Below are positions 54,997 through 64,000 of a stretch of 64,000 nucleotides of DNA, one piece after another. Numbering within the stretch: the first letter of the stretch is position 1; each line of letters begins with the position of its first letter. The notes beneath the pieces were generated by a model. That model was given only the letters and a program-made list of their open reading frames with translations, was not told the DNA's origin and did no database searches. The position numbers and the translations under genes are program-made. The DNA comes from Leucosporidium creatinivorum (Eukaryota > Basidiomycota > Microbotryomycetes > Leucosporidiales > Leucosporidiaceae), in the NCBI GenBank assembly GCA_001600635.1, contig BCKL01000007.1, positions 830,303 to 894,302 of the forward strand, read 5' to 3'.

Positions 54997-56255
54997 ATGG
55001 AGGTCGACAACAGCAGCCAGCAGCGACAATGCTGTGGGGGCAGCCTTCGAAAGTGAGCCGAGCTCTCCCTCTGCCCCCCTTCGCTCTTTCAATGCTCACC
55101 GCGCTCAAACACAGGTTCGCGATGACTGCGTCTCTAGTGTCGGCTATTGCTCTGCTAGCTAGTAGCATGGCAGCTTTCTGGACCTACTCGTGGATCAATT
55201 CGCAAGCAGAAGTCTTCGCCGCCGAGTCGGCCGCTTTCGACTCGACCCTCGCCAACGCCAAGATGGTCTCCCTCGGTGCGGCTGTATATCTCTCGAGGCG
55301 GGACTGAAGCTCATCACTCGAACTACAGGTCTAGGACTGCTATTCCTAGCTGCTGCTGTCGGCAGTGGAGTGCTGTACGGTGTCGCCGGCTGGTCGGCTA
55401 GCAAACCTCGTCGCCTCCGTATCGCTGTTCTCGCCGTCTTTTTCGTCGTGTTCCTCCTGGTTGCGTGGGAGATTGGTGGAGGTATCATGTGTTGGAGCTC
55501 TAGTGCGATGGAAGGTGTCAAGGCCGCGTGGTGAGAGTCGGAGGATGGACCAGCGCCGAGCGCCGAGCTGATTTACTTCCCACCTGCAGCGCTTCCATTG
55601 ACACCCAATGCCTCAGCAATTACAAGAGACTCATGTACTTCTCTGCCCCCGTGCGTTGTTCCCCGTGATCTCTTCAGACTCGGCCGGCCTGACCACTCGG
55701 CTCGGCGTTTCGCAGGTCGAAGTATTTGGCGCCATCGTCGCGGCTTGGATGCTCATCAGCTGTCGCCTCTACTACGCCGAGGAGCAGAAGAAGACATCCC
55801 TCGCCGCCTCCGACATCCTCCCCGACAATGCTCGTCCTCTCGTGGACAAACCTCGGCGAACCTCCTCCGCCTCACTCTCCAAGCGCACCTACGACGACCG
55901 CTACTCTCGCCCCTCCTCCTCCAAGTCGACCAGGAAAGGAAGTCGCAGTGAATCGTACAGCATGTCCAAGCGCCGATCCGACAGCTGTCGGTCGTCGAGG
56001 GCAGGCTCAAGGAGTCGGAGTCGGCAGAGGGACCGAGAGCGGGAGCCAAGGAGGGAGAGGGAGAGGGAGCCGAGGCGAGAGTATAGCACGGGGAAGAGCT
56101 CGTATCGCTCTTCCTCGAGGTCGAGGAGGAGTTCTCGAAGTCGGAGTCAGGCGGAGGAAGCTTATGGGAGTGACAGCTCGTCGGATTCGGAGGAGGAAGG
56201 CGGGCAGAGGGGGTCAAGGAGGAGGTCGAGGAGCAGGTCAAGTCGGAGGCAGTAG
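54997..56255 (+). CDS. Four-span membrane protein with Arg/Ser-rich cytosolic tail
   Basis: Exon 1 (MEVDNSSQQRQCCGGSLRK) joins in phase to FAMTASLVSAIALLASSMAA, the first span. Later spans are LGLGLLFLAAAVGSGVLYGV, RRLRIAVLAVFFVVFLLVAW and VEVFGAIVAAWMLISCRLYY. Between spans three and four is a loop with Cys residues (MCWSS, TQCLSNYK), as in tetraspan/SUR7-like proteins. The remaining 140 residues are hydrophilic, with RSYSMSKRRSDS-like runs, repeated ERE/RRE and RSSRSRS blocks and DSSSDSEEEGG. It ends RRRSRSRSSRRQ at TAG 56253-56255. Five exons. The family is not named; an RS-type tail on a membrane protein is unusual. Confidence 0.78.
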
Positions 56256-56542
56256 TCTTAAGGGTGCAGGTAGAACAATGTTACCAGCAGCTCTGCACCT
56301 AGAGGAGAGTTCAAGGTTCGCTGCTCTCTAAGCTTTGGATGTGTCGTCGGGCGGTGAGACCGACAGCCGAGGGGGTGGCAGCGAGGTGCGCTTAGAGAGC
56401 TGCTTCGGCGACCCGGACGTCCACCTGCTAACGCTCTGCCACTTGAAGGGGCTTCTTCCGAAAACGGAACGGGCCTTCGCCGGCGCCGAGCAACAGGGAT
56501 CGGGCTAAGAGCACGAGTGTGTTACAGCGGCGAAGTCTATAC

Positions 56543-57911
56543 CTAGTTCTCTCCCTCGGAATCCTCGTCACCTAGTGGAAGCGAGATCGTCAGCGGTAGG
56601 AAGGCGGCGAGAGAAGAGAGCACGACTCACCCGAAACCTCCTTGTTCTCCCTTGCGACCCTGTCCATCAGCGCCGCCAGCTCGAGGTCATCCGTCTCACT
56701 AACCGCCTTGGGCTTCATCTTGACGTTCAACGCCCCACCATCCTCCTTCCTAATGACCTCCCCAATCACCTCAATCGCCTTCTCCAACAGCTCAATCGCG
56801 CCCGTCTTGTCCGTCGTGTTGCTGACCATGACGTAGAGAGGGGGAGCGACCAATCGGATCTTGATGGGGATCTCTTCGGTCGAGAGCGACTCGCCGGCGG
56901 CCAGGGCTTCCTGAATGGCCAGGATGCCCGAGTAGGAGAAGTTGGTCACTTCGAGGTCGGCACGGATCTTGACGGGTTGGGGGGTGAGACGGCGGGCAAT
57001 GTTGGAACGGAGCTCCTCGAGAATGTCGGCGGGGATGGAGAGCTCGCCGAAGACGGACTCGGGCTCGCTGTTGGCGCGGAGGGGGGGAACGGGAGAGAGA
57101 CGGGATCGTCAGCCGGGGAGCTGCCGGAAGGGAACACAAAGACATACGTGATGGAGAGCTTGAAAGCCTCGTAAGCGTGGCCATACTTCCTGTACAGTGG
57201 CCAGGCGACGAGCTGGTTGACCTCGTCCATCTCGGTTCCAGTCTTCTCGGCGACGTGACGCATGATCGAGTGCACCGTCTTGGACTTGTTGTAACGCTCC
57301 TCGCACTTGATGACATCCTCGGCCGAGACACGACGCTTTGAGAGATCAATGTAGCCTATGGGAATTCGACCGAGCAAGGGGGAGCAAAGACGCGCGCGGT
57401 GGAACAAAGGCATCAGCGGCGGGTCAGGGAAGCCCTCGGCTGGCTCTGGAGAGCGGTAGGAGGGTCCTGTAGTGAGATAAGGACGCACCCTTCTCCTTGT
57501 CGACCCTCATGACGACGACGACCTCGTTCCTTCCGACTCGAATGAGCTTTTGGATACTACGGATGCGCCGCCTGGAGAGCTCGGACAGCAGGATCATGCC
57601 CTCAATGTTGTCGTACTCGAGCTGTAGGAGAGTAAGGTCAGCCTAGCCCTACATCAGGGCCTGAAGAGCCAACGCCGAAACGCACGAGCTTGACATAGGC
57701 TCCCATCTCCTGAATCTGCTTGACCTGGACCATGACCAGCTCATCGACCTGTAGTAGAGCAGGAAGGGTCAGATTCTGTAGGTTAATTGGATGGCTGTAG
57801 CGGTGCAGCATACCTCGGGGAACCTGTAGGCGAAAGGCGAGGTTAGCTCTAAGCTTTGCTCGAGGAGTGAGAGCGAGACGGCGTGACTCACTTGTTGGAG
57901 TAGAACCGCAT
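56543..57911 (-). CDS. SUI2: Translation initiation factor eIF2 alpha subunit
   Basis: This is the regulatory subunit of the ternary complex that brings initiator tRNA to the ribosome. The start at 57911 gives MRFYSNK. Across short introns it reads [20 protein letters not shown] and [20 protein letters not shown]. The serine of SELSRRR is the Gcn2-type phosphorylation site. Next are [54 protein letters not shown] and [20 protein letters not shown]. The acidic end is GDEDSEGEN at TAG 56545-56543. About 310 residues, seven exons. The tail is shorter than in animals but normal for fungi. Confidence 0.96.
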
Positions 57912-58105
57912 GATGTGGAACAGATAGTGTAGTAGAGAAGAAAGAGAAGCTGGTGGACTACAGACGAGTCCTTTTAAAGTTGCCGAGCGAGACTTTGAGA
58001 CGAGCGAGTAGCGGGGGAAAGGGAGAGAGCTGCTCGCGACCAAGTCCCCAAGCTTAGCCTCTTGCCAAATCGCTCGCTTCAGCTTCGAATTGCCTACAGA
58101 AAGTC

Positions 58106-59726
58106 ATGGCGACTACAGAAGGTCTTCGTGTAGCGCTGTACGTCTGCCCTCTGTACTCTGCTGAAGCTACAGCTCACTGACGCTCCACACAGTCACCCGC
58201 TCCCCATCCTCAACATCTCGGAGCACTTTACTCGCGTCTCGCTACAGCAGAACAATCTCGGAGTACGAGGTGAGCTCTGAACTGAGCTGCTGCTACCGTC
58301 CTACAGCTCCTGACGCCCTGCCTACTCTTCACAGTGGTCGGCGGACTCTTGGGCACTCAAGTCGGTCGCGAGGTCGAGATTATGAACACGTTCGAGCTGG
58401 TCATCAACAAGGCAGAAGACTCTGAAGAGCTCACGGTGGACCACGGCTACTTTGTCACCAGGGCTGAGCAGTGTGAGTGCTACAGAGCTCGAGAGCGCGC
58501 GCTGATGCGTCGCTGGAGGGAGCGCGCGCTGACCTTTTGCTCTGCTACATCAGTCAAGCAAGTCTTCCCTACGTTCGACTTCTTGGGATGGTACAGCGTA
58601 GGCGACGCTCCTTCACCTGAAGACATCGCTATCCACAAGCAGGTGAGCTCTTTCGCTCCTTCCGCCCCACCTCTTGCCGTTCAGCTTGAGCGCTGACTCC
58701 CACTCTGCAACACAGTTCTTCGGCTACAACGAATCACCCCTCTTCCTCCAACTCTCACGCACCACCTCCGCCTCCTCGGCCTCTGCCTCGGCCGAAGAAT
58801 CCAACAAGGACCTCCCCGTCGCCATCTACGAGTCCAACCTCGAGATCATCAACAATGAGCCCGAGGTCGTCTTCACCCAGACGAGCTACGAGATTGAGAC
58901 GGGAGAGGCAGAGAGGGTTGCTGTGGATCATGCGAGCAAGCCGGATATGGTCGGCGAGGGGGGGCAGTCTAGCTGTGCGTTGGCTTCTCCTTGCTTCCTC
59001 TACCCTCGTGTTCCCTCGAACTGACTCTGAACACACACCACAGTGATCGCCTCCCTCACGACCCAGCGCAACGCCATCAAAGTGCTCTTCGACCGAGTGT
59101 CCATCATCGTCGAGTACCTGGCTGCCGTCAGCGCCGGCACGGCGCCCAAGGACGAGGAAACGTTGAGGCAGATTTCGAGTTTGGTTGCTGGGTTGAAGCA
59201 GGGTGGGGAAGGGAATGCTGAGAGTGGAGACTGGAGGGAGGAGTTCATGACGGTGAGTTCGGCGCTTCAGCAGAAGGAAGAGATGCTGATCCCTTCTTCA
59301 CCGGTCGTACAGGAGTACAACGACGTCCTCCTCACCACCTACCTCTCGACGTTGACCAAGCAGCTCAACTCGGCCAACGATGTGAGTCGCTCTTCCGCAC
59401 CTTCGCGGTCCCGCTTCCCCAACTCGATGTTGCTCGACGCGTCTTGTCACTCGTCGAGTCTGGTTGCTAACGCGCCGCTTCACTCTTTCCTCATCTTCTC
59501 CTCCCTCTCCACTTCCCCTGCCCCTTTCCCTTCGCCTTCCTTTGCCTTGCCTCGGTCGCCCTCCTTCCCACCTCATCCTGATCATACCCTACAGCTCCTC
59601 GATAAGGAACTCCTCCTCGTCTCCGGTGCCAACGCTTCCGGCGGAGGAGGCGGAGGGGGTCGCGGCGGCGGCAGGAGGGGCAAAGGCTCGTACGCCGGCT
59701 TCGGCGGAGGAGGACCCGATTACTGA
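58106..59726 (+). CDS. CSN6: COP9 signalosome subunit 6 (MPN- subunit)
   Basis: This is the non-catalytic MPN partner in the COP9 signalosome, the cullin deneddylase. The start MATTEGLRVAL is followed by HPLPILNISEHFTRVSLQQ. The MPN core is GGLLGTQVGREVEIMNTFEL and QVFPTFDFLGWYSVG. The zinc-ligand His-x-His motif is absent, as expected for CSN6. NESPLFLQL and VAIYESNLEIINNEPEVVF follow, then the helical C-terminal region SLTTQRNAIKVLFDRVSIIV, EYNDVLLTTYLSTLTKQLN and LDKELLLVSG. The protein ends in an unusual Gly/Arg tail (GGGGGGRGGGRRGKGSYAG) at TGA 59724-59726. Seven introns. It is divergent from SUI2 by about 195 bp. Confidence 0.9.
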
Positions 59727-60233
59727 GCTTCGTAGCCTTCTGTCCCACCTTCTCCTTTCGTTTCGCCTTCTCAAATCGTTTCGCTCTTCGCAACATACAC
59801 TTCTTCCCCGCTCGCTAGTCGTTACTCCCTCCTTCCCCTCGCCTCACCACCGTTTCTCGACCGCCGTTCGCTGTACATCCGTTTACCAACTCCCGAGTTC
59901 CGCCTGAAGAGGCGCCTCAACTTGCAACAGAGTCTCCATACCCCCAGTCTTGACTTGTAGCGTGAGTCGAATCGAGAGAAGGGCAAGAGCGAGAAAAGGG
60001 CTAGTTCGGCGAAGGTGAAGCTTGAAAGGCTGAAGCCGAGCGAGGCTGTTGAGCTCATCCAGGCAGATGCGAGCGCGGCTCCTCATGATGAGGAGAGCAT
60101 CCTCCTTTCCGATGCTAGCTCCGATGCTCTCCGATGCTCTCCTTCGCTCACTCTCGTCGAGGTGCTTGCTAAAGAATCATCGCCCCTCCTCTACTGTCGC
60201 TTGCAAAGAAAGCCACAAGCAACGCCCCTCCGC
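59727..60233. other. Convergent 3' region with a short tandem repeat
   Basis: CSN6 and the deubiquitinase gene converge here, so both 3' UTRs are expected. The word TCCGATGCT is repeated three times at 60109-60139. A plus-strand frame from about 59960 reads protein-like (AKVKLERLKPSEAVELIQAD) but has no ATG and an in-frame stop just upstream. Confidence 0.35.
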
Positions 60234-62448
60234 TCAATCCCTGATGATCTTGGGCGCCCCCGTCCGCGGCTTCATCTTACTGACCGTCGACCCAGGCTTC
60301 ATCACTCCCACACTCTGCATCGCCAGCTGCTTGCGCTGCTTCTTCTCCTGCCTCTTGTCCTTCTTGCTGAGTCCCTCGGTCGCTCGGGAGACGAAGACGC
60401 CCTTGGCGTTGGGGGTCGGCGAGTCGTCGTCGGCGGCGGTGGAGGGGGGGAAGCTGGAGACTGCTGCCGAGGCGAGAGCTGAAGAGGCGAGCACGGCGGG
60501 AGGTCGAGGGCCGGTGTTGGAGGATTGGAGGTGCTGCTTCTTGGCTGGTGAGGGACCGTTGGAGGAGGGGGAGCCGTTGGGGATGCCCTTCCAGCTCGAG
60601 CCGCTCGGCGAGCCCTTGACCGACGAAGGGCCGTCCATGCTGTCCCTGGACCTCTTCTTTTTCCCTCCTGCTGCTCCTCCCAATGCCGCCGAGCTACCGC
60701 CATTGATAGCATCACTGAGCTTCTGACCCTTATCCCTACAGTAGAAGAGGATGTAGGCGTTCTTGGCGTGCAATGGGGGGCTACAGGGCGAGACGAAGGA
60801 GTCGTTCATGCTGTGCCATTTGCCGCCTGGCGACTTGACGTTGGCGGTGTAGTGGCCTGAGTGAGGGCCGCCGCCCGAGTGGTTGACGATACCGTAGAGG
60901 CTGTAGGAGGGGCCGGAGGCGCGCTGCGAGGGAGGAAGAGAGGGAGGGGTAAAGGGACGGATAAGGGGGAGGGTGAGAGGGACGGGGAGATGGTCAGCGT
61001 GAGAGTAGAAGATATACGGGAGAGGAGACGTACATCGGACATGTAGGGACCGAGGTTGAGGCGCTCGGGGTAGGCGATGGGTTCGTTGATCTTGCGACCC
61101 GTGACGGTGAAGCGCTTGAGGTGGATGGTGAGGACCATGGGCGCCTGGTCGATGGTGAAGGACTTTTCGGCGTTGACAAGCTTCTTGCACCTGTTTGCGC
61201 AAAGTCGGAGGTCAGCTCAGCTCGGCGGGGGATGAGGAAGGACCAAGGGCTCACTTTTCGCACTTGTACTTGTTCTGGCCCTTGAGGTGGTCGACCTTGG
61301 TGAACTCTTCCAACGCCTCCTTGACGCTCCTGATATTCCGCGGCAGGTCGAGCGAGAGGTCGAGGACCGAGTCGAAGGTGTCGGAGGGATGGTTGCAGGA
61401 CAAGCACTTGACGCGAGACCGTAACCGCCCGCCGAAGATCTGGTGCACGAACGTAGAGTCCTTGATTGCTTGCGGTAGTTTGCTGTGCGAGAAGAGAGGT
61501 CAGTTGAGGTTCAAGGAGCAAACTAATCGCCGACGTACGGATCCTTGCCAAACATCTCACTGAGCTGCATGTTGTCGATGCAGAACCGCAGGAACTCGTG
61601 CGAATCCTCTTGCCGACCGAGACGGAAGTGCTGGGCGATCCCTATTGGTGTAGAGACGAGAGTCAGTCTCGGTTCGGTCGCCAACCTCGGCGTTCAAACT
61701 CACGGCGCAGGTTCTTGGTGATGTTGGTGGGTGCGTAGTGCTGCTTGTTCTTCTTGAAAGAGTGCTCGACCAGTGGTGGGAAGGCGCAGGTCATGCAGAA
61801 GCCCTTCTTCTCCTTGAATCGGCCTACGGAGGACCACGAGTCAGCTCAGTTGTCTCGGCGGGATCATAAGACGCTCGTCACGCACAGTTGGCGGCGTCGT
61901 GTCGCCTCTCCTCGGCGTAGCGCACTAGTGGTGGGGTGTGCAGCAAGCACTGGAGCGCGCTGTTGAGGAAGCAAGTGTTGCCGAGGTTGTCGAGCCCTGC
62001 GCCGATCTGATAGGACTTGGCCCAGCCGACCGAGGGGTCGATGGAGGAGAAGGGTGAGCCTGGAACGGCTGCTGATGATGTAGCTGTCCGGGCGACGGCT
62101 CCATTGGCGAGGGCGGGCTTGGGAGAAGCGGCGGACGCGTCGCCGTTGGTGAGGAGTGCTGAGGGAGGGGGAGCGGCCTGTAGAGTAGCAGATGATGAGC
62201 TATAGCTAGACCGACACGCCTCGGACTCGACTCACGCGCTGGTTGATGGGCTTGTAGGGAACTTCGTCGCCTTTCGCCTTGTGCTGCTGCCTCACGAAGA
62301 CGATGGGCTGGTCGATCAAGCTGGCGATGGTGAGAGGACGCGAGCCTGCCAATCCTTTGTAGCTGAATCCGCTCGAGGTCCCCTCGCCCAAGTCCATCTC
62401 GGTATCGACTTGAGCGGCGCGCGGCGGCAGCGTTTGCGTCTGGGACAT
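60234..62448 (-). CDS. Ubiquitin-specific protease, USP36/USP42-like
   Basis: This is a cysteine deubiquitinase. After [20 protein letters not shown] and a linker comes the Cys box [20 protein letters not shown]. Then follow [40 protein letters not shown] with its C-x-x-C partner KYKCEKCKKL, and [20 protein letters not shown]. The His box is [20 protein letters not shown], followed by [12 protein letters not shown] and [11 protein letters not shown]. The Lys-rich tail [13 protein letters not shown] ends [11 protein letters not shown] at TGA 60236-60234. The order of motifs and the basic tail fit USP36/42, whose members are nucleolar and act on ribosome production. About 590 residues, eight exons. 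It is divergent from the dehydrogenase. Confidence 0.9.
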
Positions 62449-62676
62449 TTTGGCGAGGATTGAAAGTCGAGTGTAGGCGAGTAGAGCGAGGCTAGCGCGT
62501 CTGGGTATGTTGTAGTAGACTAGGCGTAGCTGCTGTGCTCGAGCAAAGAGGCAGAAGCAGCGGGAAGGTGAGATCTCGGTCGAAGGCAAAGAGCTTCGGC
62601 TGGCGCTCGCGACCAAGTCCCAAAGTTCGAAGCTGGCAAAAGGTTAGCTTTCGACCGCTCTTCTCGCTACAGAATC

Positions 62677-63761
62677 ATGGACTCTAAACCTGCAGTAATC
62701 CTCACAGGTACGTCGGCTTGTACTCTCTGCTCTCACATGAGCTATCTCGCTACATTCACCTCATCCTCTCGTCGTCATCTCCGCCGCGCAGGAGCATCTA
62801 AGGGACTCGGTCTCGCTACCCTGTGAGTGCTCGCAGCTGTAGCTGCATGGTACACAGCTCATCCTATTTCCTCACAGCGAGATCCTACTCAAGGCGGGCG
62901 TCAGCGTGACGGCGATGAGCAGGAGCGAGACTCCGGAGCTCACAGCACTCGCTTCGACTTACACGGGCGCGCTCAACATCTCCAAGGGGGATGTAGCAGT
63001 CGACAGCGACAACAGGGCCGCTGTAGACGTCACCATGCAGGCGTTCGGACGTCTCGACGCTCTCATCCTCAACGCCGGAACCCTCAGCCCTCTCGGCACC
63101 ACCTCTTCGCTCGCTGGCAAGCTCGACGAGTACAAAGCTTTGTTCGACGTCAACTACTTCGGCCTCGTCTCCATGATCACCCACGCTCTTCCCTACCTCA
63201 AAGAGCGCGAATCCAAGGAGGATGCCGAGAGCATCAGTGGCAGGATCGTCCTCGTTTCGTCGGGAGCTGCTACAGGAGGTGTCGCAGGATGGGGAGCTTA
63301 CTCGTGAGCTTCTTTCGGACCCCCTTGGCGCTCAGCTAGCTTTGTACTTTGGACGGGCGAGCCTCCGCCGAGCTCGGCGCTGGCTGCCGGCTCGGCGAAA
63401 GATATAGCTGCCACTCCTGCCCTTCAATACTAACCTGACTTCTCCCTACAGCGCCTCAAAAGCGGCGATGAACTCGCTCTGTCGCACCCTCGGCAACGAG
63501 GAGCCTTCCATCGTCACCGTGGCCGTCCGTCCTGGGGTAGTCGATACCGACATGCAGACCGCCATCCGTTCCACTGGAGCCGAGCACATGACGGAGAAGG
63601 ATCACGCCAAGTTCACTGGTCTGCATGCCGAGGGCAAGCTCGTCAAGCCTCAGGACGCCGGCGCGGTGCTAGCTGGACTGGCGATGAAGGGAGAGAAAAA
63701 GTGGAGTGGGGAGTTTGTCAGCTGGGATGCGAGTGAGATGGATCCGTATAGATCGCTGTAG
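62677..63761 (+). CDS. Short-chain dehydrogenase/reductase (benzil-reductase type)
   Basis: This is an NADP-dependent oxidoreductase with a Rossmann fold. The start MDSKPAVILT is joined across an intron to GASKGLGLATL, giving the TGxxxGxG cofactor motif. A third exon has DALILNAGTLSPLG (NAG motif), SGRIVLVSSGAA with the catalytic Ser, and GWGAYS. The next intron falls inside the Y-x-x-x-K motif, which reads YSASKAA after joining. Then come VAVRPGVVDTDMQTAI, EFVSWDASEMDPYRSL and TAG 63759-63761. About 265 residues, matching yeast Irc24/YIR035C-type enzymes. Substrate not visible. Confidence 0.9.
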
Positions 63762-64000
63762 CGTGGTGGAAGCAGACGCGCCGCTGTAGATAGATACCTC
63801 CGAGTCGAGGGTTTGCGCTGAGAACGCTCAGGCGAGCTCGCTCTGTGCGCGAACGACTAGCTTATTAGCGTTCGTCTTGCATTTTCCATCCGCTTCATAT
63901 CCCTGAGCGAGTGGATGACCTTCTCGCTGGCTGCGAAGGGCCGTCGCTGGGCTCGGCTCTTGAGGTTCCGCCGAGCTCCTTCTCAAGCTGTAGAGGGGCA
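63762..64000. other. Right edge, no gene seen
   Basis: This is the downstream region of the dehydrogenase gene. No coding frame with splice support, RNA gene or repeat was noticed. Confidence 0.35.

Noticed and set aside
59960-60482. Plus-strand protein-like frame (AKVKLERLKPSEAVELIQAD) after CSN6
   Set aside because: It has no ATG, an in-frame stop lies just upstream, no acceptor joins it to a convincing exon, and its second half is antisense to the deubiquitinase tail. Most likely UTR sequence with chance coding bias.
1-64000. CRISPR arrays, phage genes or bacterial operons
   Set aside because: No spaced direct repeats of that kind exist; gene structure is eukaryotic throughout.

Overview
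The window looks like nuclear DNA of a basidiomycete fungus, most plausibly a red-yeast relative in Pucciniomycotina (Microbotryomycetes-like). Genes are GC-rich and tightly packed on both strands. Most are split by many introns of about 45-90 nt with GTGAGC-type donors, CTGAC or CTAAC branch sites and CAG acceptors. The D-amino-acid oxidase at the left resembles the well-known Rhodotorula gracilis enzyme. There is no bacterial, viral or organellar signature. The organism assignment is inference from gene content and intron style.

Region 1 (1-9.9 kb): the tail of an unrecognised membrane protein, then a striking block. It holds a peroxisomal D-amino-acid oxidase, a divergently transcribed secreted M19 dipeptidase, a two-finger C2H2 plus fungal-specific-domain transcription factor, and an APC-family amino-acid permease. 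Together these read as a candidate D-amino-acid / D-peptide utilisation module. Region 2 (10-17.4 kb): a DOPA-4,5-dioxygenase-like gene, a CENP-L/Fta1-like kinetochore gene and RIC1. Region 3 (17.4-24.6 kb): a decayed fragment of a cyclic phosphodiesterase gene, an intron-containing tRNA-Pro(UGG), and three orphan spliced genes.

Region 4 (24.7-32.3 kb): an Ugo1-like carrier protein, an amidase, a small oxidoreductase-like-domain protein, a glutaredoxin-like protein whose end appears to overlap the start of a ZCCHC8-like RNA-surveillance gene, and a relic of an MFS transporter 3' end. Region 5 (33-41.5 kb): a block of orphan genes. One of them (36.4-38.6 kb) carries all the hallmarks of a GIY-YIG nuclease domain. 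Region 6 (41.8-49.7 kb): a 71-residue HMG/YABBY-like protein built from seven tiny exons, the intact MFS transporter, a divergent cytochrome P450 and the intact cyclic phosphodiesterase. Region 7 (49.7-64 kb): a degenerate tRNA-Pro, then housekeeping genes: SKI8-like WD40, NUP42-like nucleoporin, a tetraspan protein with an Arg/Ser tail, eIF2-alpha, CSN6, a USP36-like deubiquitinase and a short-chain dehydrogenase.

Two features recur. Intact genes have decayed partial copies elsewhere in the window (CPDase, tRNA-Pro, MFS transporter), which points to past segmental duplication and differential loss. A block of genes I do not recognise sits between conserved genes. CDS coordinates give the genomic span from start to stop codon including introns. 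Exon joins were worked out by eye from splice consensus and phase, and are approximate unless stated.
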